Positions 60,601-64,000 of a stretch of 64,000 nt of DNA are shown here, piece by piece. Both the position numbers and the translations under genes were made by a program. The notes under the pieces are model-generated. The model saw nothing but the letters and a program-made list of their open reading frames with translations. It was not told where the DNA came from and made no database searches. The stretch's first letter is position 1. Every line of letters starts with the position of its first letter. Origin of the DNA: Phlebotomus papatasi (taxonomy: Eukaryota; Arthropoda; Insecta; Diptera; Psychodidae); contig NC_077223.1 in NCBI RefSeq assembly GCF_024763615.1, positions 79,422,627-79,486,626 on the forward strand, written 5' to 3'.

Positions 60601-61001
60601 TATATGTTTCTCAATAAATGTGACTCATCGCACCCATATTTTATAAACTTGGAGAAAGTGCTCAATTTTGAAATATATTGCGGAGTCACGTTTATTCAGA
60701 AACATAGGGAAAAATTAGTTATTACGAAGCTTGGGATCGTACGAAGTTTCATCCATTTCCATTGCTTTTGAACTGTTCTAGGAATGAAATTTTTTCTGAG
60801 AAGTTTTGTTTAAGATTATATTTTCTGTCTAAATTTGAGGATTACACTTGAATTTTTTCAGCTGTCATATTTGCGCCAGGATCTGCTCCAATACCAAAAG
60901 AAATACTAAAATTTTCCGTGGATCGTCCGTTCTTTTTTGCCATTATCAAGGATCGTAATAGGTCTATGTTTAGTGGAAGTTTCTCAGGACCGTACCATTA
61001 A
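36595..61001 (+). CDS. Spn42Da: Serpin gene: 4 common exons plus 14 alternative reactive-loop last exons
   Basis: Overall locus. Exons 1-4 splice in frame (phases 1, 0, 0, 1) to give 349 residues: signal peptide, serpin body and inhibitory hinge EEGAEAAAAT (residues 340-349, P17-P8). The codon for residue 350 (P7) is split; every downstream alternative exon supplies its last two bases, then the RCL, the D-H/R-P-F core, strands s4B/s5B and a stop. Products are 389-404 residues, normal for serpins. Serpins trap serine or cysteine proteases when the loop is cleaved at P1-P1'; by the usual spacing P1 is residue 356. Known parallels are Manduca serpin-1 and Drosophila Spn42Da (Spn4), which also swap C-terminal exons; the symbol is assigned by this architecture and by the furin-type/HEEL isoform, so orthology is inferred. 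Splice isoforms are predicted, not observed. Confidence 0.93.
37590..37687 (+). CDS. Spn42Da: Serpin exon 2 (signal peptide end, helix A)
   Basis: Acceptor CTATTTTTAG at 37589, donor GTGAAG at 37688. It encodes residues 6-38: the hydrophobic part of the signal peptide, then DPVPVPKSFSKFAIQLYQ, the first serpin helix. An internal ATG at 37628 (residue 19) sits directly before the mature N-terminus. A transcript with another first exon, or leaky scanning, would give a cytosolic serpin starting MADPVPVP, as known for some insect paralogues. The exon ends in phase 0. Confidence 0.88.
37763..38308 (+). CDS. Spn42Da: Serpin exon 3 (core of serpin body)
   Basis: Acceptor TTTTGTACAG, donor GTAAGT at 38309; 546 bases, 182 codons (residues 39-220), phase 0 at both ends. 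Visible serpin signatures are NVIISPFSVQSALS in the helix B region, the LLKIANKIYV strand, the INTWVEDRTNNKI segment and the near-invariant VLVNAIYFKGLWENKF (s3A). It ends at VDMMHTKA, which continues naturally into exon 4 (DFKYG). No frameshift or stop is present and codon choice is richer in G/C than the surrounding DNA. Confidence 0.95.
38487..39556. mobile_element. MITE-H in serpin intron 3
   Basis: TAGGGTAACGTGTGGTATTT and inverted AAATACCACACGTTACCCTA ends. MITE-A copy 5 is nested. Confidence 0.82.
38774..39202 (+). mobile_element. MITE-A copy 5
   Basis: GGGTAAGTGTGCCAAATTTC start and inverted AATTTGGCACACTTACCCTA end. Confidence 0.85.
40457..40776. mobile_element. MITE-L, pogo-type ends
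   Basis: TACAGTAGACTCTTCGATAT at the left and exact inverse at the right. The start of a related element is at 58278. Confidence 0.8.
41301..41821. mobile_element. MITE-G copy in serpin intron 3
   Basis: TTAACCCTTTAAGGACGA and inverted TCGTCGTTTAAAGGGTTAA ends. It matches the interrupted copy at 62435, for which it supplies the empty site. Confidence 0.75.
43105..43492 (+). CDS. Spn42Da: Serpin exon 4 (body and inhibitory hinge)
   Basis: Acceptor TTTTATTTTATAG, donor GTAAGT at 43493; 388 bases, residues 221-349 plus one base. It contains ALEMPYKDSDLSMLIILPN (s2B/s3B region), DIPKFKIEYEIEL (s6A region) and KAFIDVNEEGAEAAAAT. The hinge has Gly at P15 and small residues at P14 and P12-P9, the pattern of inhibitory serpins that insert the loop. 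Phase 1 at its end is the common junction for all alternative exons. Confidence 0.95.
43698..43864 (+). CDS. Spn42Da: Serpin alternative exon A: furin-type loop with HEEL tail
   Basis: Acceptor TTTTCTCAG, 205 bases after exon 4. The loop reads GVKIRLKRSLVGEP: a furin/proprotein-convertase consensus R-x-K-R followed by S-L. By strict spacing P1 is Lys356; cleavage after the last Arg (357) would make the loop one residue longer. The core is ADRPFRFYLLIP. The C-terminus is extended relative to the other exons and ends HEEL, close to HDEL/KDEL ER-retrieval signals. Isoform length is 404. Drosophila Spn42Da has a furin-inhibiting ER isoform of this kind. A poly(A) signal AATAAA lies at 43925. Confidence 0.92.
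45014..45135 (+). CDS. Spn42Da: Serpin alternative exon B
   Basis: Acceptor TTTGCTTTGCAG. The loop is ATLIFTESLRIPNSF, followed by QVDHPFVFVIKSGTSLFFVG and SIRKL-stop. It is the shortest isoform (389 residues). Nominal P1 is Glu356, but a shifted P1 at Leu358 or Arg359 is equally plausible. AATAAA follows at 45208. It stands alone, 4.3 kb before the next alternative exon. Confidence 0.88.
45136..45956. other. Serpin inter-exon DNA, nothing recognised
   Basis: No D-H-P-F-type coding motif found in any frame. Confidence 0.5.
45957..46716 (-). mobile_element. MITE-A copy 6, interrupted and truncated
   Basis: Starts TAGGGGAACTGTACCAAATT and carries the inverted MITE-A interior (GTGCAATTTCGGCC). 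The right TIR is missing after about 46716. Confidence 0.75.
46213..46578. mobile_element. Palindromic MITE nested in MITE-A copy 6
   Basis: TTTTTGCTGTTTTATTCTTT with TCGAGGATTGTTGTCCTC at the left, inverted at the right; arms of about 175 bp with AAGAGCTTTGAAATCA near the centre. Confidence 0.78.
46720..48148. other. Serpin inter-exon DNA, nothing recognised
   Basis: No serpin motif and no clear repeat ends. Confidence 0.45.
48149..48397. mobile_element. Small MITE
   Basis: CACTGAGAAAAAAATGGGGG and inverted TTCTCTCAGTG ends, with internal inverted TTTTACACCT words. Confidence 0.55.
49400..49533 (+). CDS. Spn42Da: Serpin alternative exon C (class I)
   Basis: Acceptor TTTCTTTTAG. The loop is GLAVAMLASLRETLNPIYF, with core VADHPFFIAILEKNSVYFAG and ending SIRKF-stop. 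Nominal P1 is Leu356 (chymotrypsin-like). Its N-terminal half resembles exon H, showing common descent. AATAAA is at 49593. Confidence 0.9.
49724..49747 (+). promoter_or_regulatory. Conserved intronic element upstream of exon D
   Basis: Core GCTTTTATCAGCCAAT, about 127 bases before the class II acceptor. The same core stands at a similar distance before D2, K, M and the class II pseudoexon. It is either a splicing signal or a trace of common descent. Confidence 0.5.
49868..50007 (+). CDS. Spn42Da: Serpin alternative exon D (class II)
   Basis: Acceptor AATTATTTCAG. The loop is GILIMLASAPMPVRVTYF, then TVDHPFFFVILKDSSNSIFS and GRISSFAK-stop. Nominal P1-P1' is Ala-Ser (elastase-like). The second half is almost identical to exon D2 at 55084, whereas the loop half has diverged. 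The nearest AATAAA, at 50072, is 10 bases before the acceptor of exon E. Confidence 0.9.
50072..50090 (+). promoter_or_regulatory. Overlapping poly(A) signal and 3' splice site (D/E)
   Basis: AATAAA (50072-50077) lies 10 bases before the acceptor TTTCAGCAG of exon E and is the nearest poly(A) signal for exon D. The arrangement recurs at 55289-55307 (D2/E2), 56472-56487 and 50739-50753 (class II exon followed by class I pseudoexon). Confidence 0.55.
50088..50230 (+). CDS. Spn42Da: Serpin alternative exon E (class I)
   Basis: The acceptor is tandem, TTTCAGCAG: use of the first AG gives AVILDAVLSLLDDPIPIAF, use of the second drops one codon, and both stay in frame. The core is TANHPFFFAILNKDLIYLAG, ending SIQMCTLM-stop; Asn replaces the usual Asp before HP. 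Nominal P1 is Val356. It lies only 80 bases after exon D and is a near-exact copy of exon E2. Confidence 0.87.
50411..50443 (+). promoter_or_regulatory. Conserved intronic element upstream of class II pseudoexon
   Basis: Variant core TCTTTATTAGCCAATATT, about 125 bases before the dead acceptor. See the element at 49724. Confidence 0.45.
50565..50694 (+). pseudogene. Decayed class II serpin loop exon
   Basis: In frame it reads IPIPNIKFTVDHSFFFVN then KESNL and a stop. This is homologous to exons D, D2 and M, but the acceptor has been lost (TTTCG where D has TTTCAG), the Pro of HPF is Ser, and a frameshift and stop truncate it. It still has the upstream intronic element at 50411. Confidence 0.82.
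50754..50815 (+). pseudogene. Decayed class I serpin loop exon
   Basis: It keeps the acceptor ATACTTCAG and the adjacent AATAAA (50739). It reads VTSVTFSFSADHLFFF before degenerating. The RCL is mostly deleted and no serpin C-terminus follows. It pairs with the class II pseudoexon 60 bases upstream, repeating the D-E arrangement. Confidence 0.75.
50910..51112. mobile_element. Small palindromic MITE
   Basis: CATTTACACCGCCGCATTGG at the left and inverted AATGCGGCGGTGTAAAT at the right, with internal repeats of the same words. Confidence 0.7.
51276..51412 (+). CDS. Spn42Da: Serpin alternative exon F (class III)
   Basis: Acceptor TTGTTTTCTCAG. The loop is GFVILKKIARDWSSFTEF, the core FADHPFFYVIKTKDEKTLFS, ending GRIQHFE-stop. 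Nominal P1 is Lys356 with Lys at P2, suggesting a trypsin-like target; Arg359 is an alternative. It is paralogous to exon G. AATAAA is at 51439. Confidence 0.9.
52399..52535 (+). CDS. Spn42Da: Serpin alternative exon G (class III)
   Basis: Acceptor GTATTTCACAG. The loop is GIVIVKKLARIRISIIEL, the core IADHPFFYVIKTKDEKTVFS, ending GRVQHFV-stop. It has the same KK/AR arrangement as F with changes concentrated in the loop. Nominal P1 is Lys356. AATAAA is at 52562. Confidence 0.9.
52683..53972. mobile_element. Foldback element with minisatellite ends, copy 2
   Basis: Left array of CCCGAAAGCCAAAATCCC units (52683-52785) and right array of the inverse (53890-53972). The core has ORFs I do not recognise, plus the word TTGCTGGAGGCAAAGGGAAA shared with copy 1. 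Confidence 0.65.
52795..52890 (-). pseudogene. Mariner-type transposase N-terminal scrap
   Basis: Minus strand reads MAKKCGTNSFEIKRKFASFE, closely related to the start of the pseudogene at 24747-25870 (MAKK, TKRKFALFEG). Confidence 0.65.
54089..54271. mobile_element. Palindromic MITE with AGTGGGGCACCTTTG termini
   Basis: GGAAGTGGGGCACCTTTG is inverted at the right (CAAAGGTGCCCCACTTCC); TTTTTCACCTATTTTTAAAT also pairs. Confidence 0.82.
54631..54764 (+). CDS. Spn42Da: Serpin alternative exon H (class I)
   Basis: Acceptor ATTATTGCAG. The loop is GLAVANALSIREPLGCKYF, the core VTDHPFFFIILNKNLIYLVG, ending SVDEF-stop. Nominal P1 is Ala356 with Leu-Ser next. It is a relative of exon C in the loop and of E in the C-terminal half, so it may be a recombinant. 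Confidence 0.9.
54915..54950 (+). promoter_or_regulatory. Conserved intronic element upstream of exon D2
   Basis: Contains TGATAACAAATAGCTTTTATCA, a possible 6-bp stem, about 138 bases before the acceptor, followed by GTGATATGCACGA and TTGCATG as before K and M. Confidence 0.5.
55084..55223 (+). CDS. Spn42Da: Serpin alternative exon D2 (class II)
   Basis: Acceptor GAATTATTTCAG. The loop is AVIFMFGSAPMPVPDIEF, the core TVDHPFFFVILRDSSNSIFS, ending GRISSFAK-stop. Nominal P1-P1' is Gly-Ser, an unusual P1. From base 55134 onward it matches exon D almost exactly. Confidence 0.9.
55305..55447 (+). CDS. Spn42Da: Serpin alternative exon E2 (class I)
   Basis: Same tandem acceptor TTTCAGCAG and same sequence as exon E. 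By eye only one base differs in the coding part (GCA to ACA, Ala to Thr at residue 367, in the P' side). It therefore encodes nearly the same inhibitor as E. AATAAA is at 55675. Confidence 0.87.
56121..56150 (+). promoter_or_regulatory. Conserved intronic hairpin upstream of exon K
   Basis: GCTGATAA and TTATCAGC form a perfect 8-bp inverted repeat around a 10-base loop, followed by CAAT. It sits about 126 bases before the acceptor; GTGATGTGCACGA and TTGCATG follow. Confidence 0.55.
56277..56416 (+). CDS. Spn42Da: Serpin alternative exon K (class II)
   Basis: Acceptor ATCATTACAG. The split codon becomes GAG, so P7 is Glu instead of Gly or Ala. The loop is EILLLAGSLWIPKQQLKF, the core TVDHPFFFVILKEPCNSIFS, ending GRVTSFTT-stop. 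Nominal P1-P1' is Gly-Ser. An intronic hairpin lies 130 bases upstream (56121-56146). Confidence 0.86.
56488..56625 (+). pseudogene. Decayed class I serpin loop exon
   Basis: Acceptor ATTACTTCAG with AATAAA just upstream (56472), as in E. The start AIIVDVVLTFPKKSG resembles E, and the DNA further on resembles the E core, but frameshifts remove HPF and the C-terminus. It follows exon K as E follows D. Confidence 0.78.
56771..57682. mobile_element. Tc1/mariner element with Stowaway-like ends
   Basis: CTCCCTCCGTTCCGAAATAA with GTCGTACGTTTGG at the left, exact inverse at the right, TA on both sides (56769-56770, 57683-57684). A second inverted pair, GACTTGGGA-CTTCAG, lies inside. A minus-strand ORF (56818-57018) is not recognised. 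Confidence 0.88.
57705..57836. repeat. Minisatellite of CCGAAAATCCAAAATT-type units
   Basis: Degenerate array of the CGGGATTTTGGC family, starting 20 bases after the Stowaway-like element. Confidence 0.7.
57961..57993 (+). promoter_or_regulatory. Conserved intronic element upstream of exon M
   Basis: CAACAAATTGCTTTTATCAG then CCAATATT, about 140 bases before the acceptor, with GTGATATGCACGA and TTGCATG downstream. The stem seen before K is partly lost here. Confidence 0.5.
58131..58267 (+). CDS. Spn42Da: Serpin alternative exon M (class II)
   Basis: Acceptor AACATTCTTACAG. The loop is GILLVDKSSWMPIPDIEF, the core TVDHPFYFVILEKSSSIFSG, ending RITSFVK-stop. Nominal P1-P1' is Lys-Ser, predicting a trypsin-like target. 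A pogo-type TIR begins within 15 bases of the stop. Confidence 0.9.
58278..58330 (+). mobile_element. End of a pogo-type element
   Basis: CAGTAGACTCTCGCTAATTC resembles the MITE-L terminus. I could not find its partner end. Confidence 0.45.
58331..59237. other. Serpin inter-exon DNA, nothing recognised
   Basis: Contains a short AACGTAAACGTTAACG-type simple repeat near 58590. Confidence 0.45.
59238..59451. mobile_element. MITE-J copy 2
   Basis: CTTAGGCCGTCTTCAGACTA and inverted TTAGGTCTGAAGCCCG ends, as at 33427. Confidence 0.7.
60204..60337 (+). CDS. Spn42Da: Serpin alternative exon N (class I)
   Basis: Acceptor TTATTATTTCAG. The loop is GFQIVALSATVSFDPPKKF, the core IVDRPFFAAILEKNNIYFEA, ending SLRNF-stop. 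Nominal P1-P1' is Leu-Ser (chymotrypsin-like). Arg replaces His before PF, as in A and O. AATAAA is at 60409. Confidence 0.9.
60571..60737. mobile_element. Small palindromic MITE between exons N and O
   Basis: CCCAAGCTTCGTAACGACTA with AATTTTTTC is inverted at the right (TTACGAAGCTTGGG). Confidence 0.7.
60862..61001 (+). CDS. Spn42Da: Serpin alternative exon O (class II), last seen
   Basis: Acceptor GAATTTTTTCAG. The loop is AVIFAPGSAPIPKEILKF, the core SVDRPFFFAIIKDRNRSMFS, ending GSFSGPYH-stop. Nominal P1-P1' is Gly-Ser. I found no further serpin exon in the remaining 3 kb, though more could lie beyond the window. Confidence 0.9.
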
Positions 61002-61595
61002 TTCAATTGGCATACATTTGCAAGGTGATTTTAATTTAAATTGCAATTTTATGGGATATTAAATGGATATTACAAGTGAATGAACTCGAAAATATAATAG
61101 TTCCGAATTATTGATAATCTCCGCTTCAATTACGTATATTCCTATATAAGTGTATATTACGTGTTTAGAGAATACGGTTTTTGCTTTTAAAAATTGAATT
61201 ATTTAAAAGCTTTCAAAAAAGGCAGCCGCATTCAAAGGCAGGTCACTTTCGTCTTTTTTTATTGCGGTCTTTCTAATTTAATTTCGTTGATATTTTCTGA
61301 TATTTTTTGTTCAACTTGGGATGTCGTATTAAAACCTTTTATTCAATTTTAATAAACTTCAGAGAACTTACAAAAAAAAATTATTTAAAAAAAAGCGGTC
61401 AGTGTCCTGTTATTTTCTGTTCAAAAACCATAATGCTCACAGAAATTAGTTCATTTTATACAGATATCTAAGATCGCGGTTAACACGTTAAGTTCTTCCC
61501 TTATTTTCCCTAATTTTAAGTAGTTGAAGGATAACGAACTATACTTACTAAATGTATGGAAATGAGACAATCCATACAACACCAAAGGGCCCAAG

Positions 61596-61957
61596 TAGGG
61601 TAAGATGGGGTAATTTGGGATCATGTCTAATTTGGAACTGTGAGATTTTCTAAAAGTTTTAGATGGAAAAAGGAAAAAGAAACGACGAAGGTGTACTCTT
61701 GAATGTAAAGTCTTGTCTAGTCTCCCATGCAAGATCCTGAATTTTATTCAGCCACCTTGTCCTAGGTCTGCCCCGAGGTCGAGGTCTCCTCACAATGGCT
61801 TGCATAGCTTTTCTGGGGAATCTTTGAAGTCCTGTATGCGATTAATAAATAAATTGTACTTCTTCATGGTATTCTTTTTCTCTTTGATGATCTAAAAATG
61901 TGCGAAAATTTCAAAATTTTAAAATGGACATGATCCAGATAACCCCATCTAACCCTA
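61596..61957. mobile_element. MITE carrying a LINE fragment
   Basis: TAGGGTAAGATGGGGTAAT and inverted ATAACCCCATCTAACCCTA ends, with GGGATCATGTC also paired. Confidence 0.75.
61690..61830 (-). pseudogene. LINE reverse-transcriptase tail fragment
   Basis: Minus strand reads QRFPRKAMQAIVRRPRPRGR then PRTRWLNKIQDLAWE: the RPRGRPR-RWL motif of LINE polyprotein C-termini. It lies inside the MITE at 61596. Confidence 0.65.
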
Positions 61958-62800
61958 ACATAAGACTCAGGTTAATCCTTGAGCATATTCATGCAGTGAA
62001 ATTTAGCAATAAAGGATTAAATTAAATGAAGAAAATTTATGCAAATGACATTTAAATGATGGTCTCCTCAATGTATGACCGTTCTAGATAAATCTTTATT
62101 GCCAAATTTTCCAAGTTAAATAAATATAGTATTTTCGAGGATCAATCCCAGTTACAAATTCTTCTTATTTTCTTTTTCAGAAAGATGATTTTTCTAAATT
62201 TTATTTCAATTTAAATTTTAAATTGCTCGATCATTTCCAAAAGTGGTTTCGAAAATCTCGTCTATAATATTTAAAAACCATTTCGAACAAAATAATACGT
62301 TAACTTGTATTTTTTCCTGAATTAACTTAAGATTTAATTTTTTAATAAATGAATTTTCTAAAGTGCTACTTGAATTGTAGGTTAGAATTCTATACGGTCA
62401 AAATTTGTGGAACTCAATAAAATTTGTTCCTCATTTAACCCTTTAACGACGAGACAGTTTTCGCGGACCGAAAATCAGCAATAAAAGTGACACGGAAAAA
62501 CAAAAAATATAAAACGTCTTACATCTAACCTTAGAAAATCTTACAGAGACTGATTCGGTGTATTTATTTCATCTATGAGCGATAGGGACAAAAATAGTCC
62601 AAAAAATTAAGTAATTTTCCTGACAATACCAATGAATAATAATTTTCACTCTAATGAAAAATATTATGCTTTTTAGTATTGTAGTTTCTTTTTCCAAAAC
62701 AAATTTGCTTAAAAAAAATTGGAAGTATAAAGAAAAATTAAAATTAATTTTCATTATGAGACTTTAAAAATTCGTCATTTATGAGCTTAAAAATTTACTA

Positions 62801-63872
62801 TAGGGGAAATGCTTCTAATTTTGTCCAGTTTCTTATTTTGGACACTTTGAGGATAACATTGGACACTAAAAATAAATTGATTAAAATGATGGATTTTTAT
62901 TCCAATATTTGATGAATAATGAATTCTATCTAAATATTTGTTCTTTTTGGAATATTTTAACACTAAATACGTTAAAATTTGAATATGATTTGAGTTGAAA
63001 TTGCTTTGTTGAAAATTCAGTGTGAGCAATTGCTTACGAGAAATATGACAGAACTTCGTGGCTTACTTCAGTCTTATTTAGTTTTGGTGAAGTACTAACA
63101 AAGTTTGTTCGCTGTTTTTGAGTGATATTATTGAATATTCATTGAATATTGTGTTGATTCACGTTACTGATGATTTGTACATTTGACCTGAAGTGAGATT
63201 TGCCTTGTGAATTATATTTTTCCTGTGAAAAATGGGAATTTTTTTAAGACATTCACCAGTGAGGTGATGATTCTTATTTTGGACAGGTGTTTTTCTCACG
63301 AAATTTCGTGAAGTTTTAGCTTTTGTGATGACTAGGTTGGACAAATGCCTGGAGAAATGAAGGAGCATCATCTCTACGAAAGAGATGCAGTGAGAAATGC
63401 CTTGAAAGGCTCCCGTAAAGGGCAGGGAATGAGCGAATCCGCACGTACTTGGAGTACCGAAGTCAACTCACTTTAATGAATGATATGGAAAGTTTCTGGG
63501 CTTCTTGTGACATTCCACGTTTCCCTTACATGACCAGGAAGAGGACTTGATAAGATTGGTTCATAAAATGAAGAACAATGGGCATCCTATTGAGGCGGAT
63601 TATCTGTCCAAATTTACAGACAAGTTGTAAAAATTAATAACCAAGTTGTCCAAAATAAGAGTCAAATTCACCTCTACATATCAATTCATTTTCAAACGTA
63701 TTAAAACTAATTTTAGTAAAAATGAGATGATAAATAGCTTGCCAAGTTTCTAAACAATCCTTCTGAAAAGAGAGTAACAAGAAAAGTCAATTAGTATTGA
63801 AAATATGGCACTTCAAACTTAGGATATCGATGCTTATATGCAGACTGTCCAAAATTATAAGCACTTCCCCTA
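62801..63872. mobile_element. Non-autonomous pogo-like element
   Basis: TAGGGGAAATGCTTCTAATT and inverted AATTATAAGCACTTCCCCTA ends, TA on both sides. The uninterrupted MITE-G at 41301 confirms the boundaries. Confidence 0.82.
63345..63631 (+). pseudogene. Pogo-like transposase N-terminal remnant (psq HTH)
   Basis: MPGEMKEHHLYERDAVRNAL then KGSRKGQGMSESARTW; a one-base frameshift is needed to continue GVPKST, the hallmark of psq-type HTH domains. Further on, QEEDLIRLVHKMKNNGHPIE and ADYLSKFTDKL-stop match the CENP-B-type DNA-binding start. No DDE domain is present. Confidence 0.65.
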
Positions 63873-64000
63873 TAACAAATAGCTAGAGACTTGCAAAAAA
63901 ATTCTAGATTCCTTCAACCTTCTACTTTGCAAAAACGTACAAATATAAGGAAAAAATAACTTAAGGTAGTCAGGAAAAATTATTTTCTTTATGGGACACC

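Larger units (their letters stand above)
62435..64000. mobile_element. MITE-G copy, interrupted, runs off the window
   Basis: Starts TTAACCCTTTAACGACGA and ends (still open) in GGTAGTCAGGAAAAATTATT, which is the inverse of the start region of the copy at 41301. It is split by the element at 62801. Confidence 0.75.

Noticed and set aside
61002..64000. Search for further loop exons after O
   Set aside because: Only MITEs, a LINE scrap and a pogo-like element were found; the array may still continue outside the window.

Overview
This is an AT-rich window of an insect nuclear genome with short introns, TATA/Inr promoter grammar and dense MITEs, SINEs and LINE relics. The serpin homology and the style of the mobile elements suggest a dipteran, perhaps a nematoceran such as a sand fly; that assignment is inference and of low confidence. 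Only one gene is clearly functional: a secreted serpin on the + strand from about 36.45 to 61.0 kb. Apart from one weak small ORF at 30476, the rest is transposon-derived or unrecognised intergenic DNA.

Serpin locus. A TATA box (36454) and Inr (36485) precede exon 1 (ATG 36595). Exons 1-4 (36595-36610, 37590-37687, 37763-38308, 43105-43492) join in frame to encode a signal peptide and the serpin body, 349 residues, ending in the inhibitory hinge EEGAEAAAAT. Exon 4 ends in phase 1. Downstream lie 14 intact alternative last exons (43698 to 61001). Each has a 3' splice site, completes the same split codon, and encodes a different reactive-centre loop (RCL), then the conserved serpin C-terminus (D-H/R-P-F core) and a stop. 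The gene can therefore make at least 14 inhibitors of 389-404 residues that share one scaffold. The first alternative carries a furin-type R-L-K-R site and ends in HEEL, an ER-retrieval-like tail. The array contains three decayed pseudoexons, a 483-bp near-identical duplication, two exon classes that often alternate, a conserved intronic element 125-140 nt upstream of class II acceptors, and AATAAA signals placed about 10 nt before class I acceptors.

0-36 kb is a transposon graveyard: a LINE reverse-transcriptase tail (1-383), a head-to-head Tc1 foldback (919-2571), a second LINE remnant (about 3241), nested MITEs inside an inverted-repeat block (8875-12214), SINEs with target duplications (9086, 18674), a broken mariner-type transposase (24747-25870), and recurring MITE families called A-L here. 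MITE-A, with TIRs starting TAGGGTAAGTGTGCC, has six copies, several hit by later insertions. The introns of the serpin hold the same families. 61-64 kb contains a MITE that captured a LINE fragment and a pogo-like element nested in another MITE that runs off the window.
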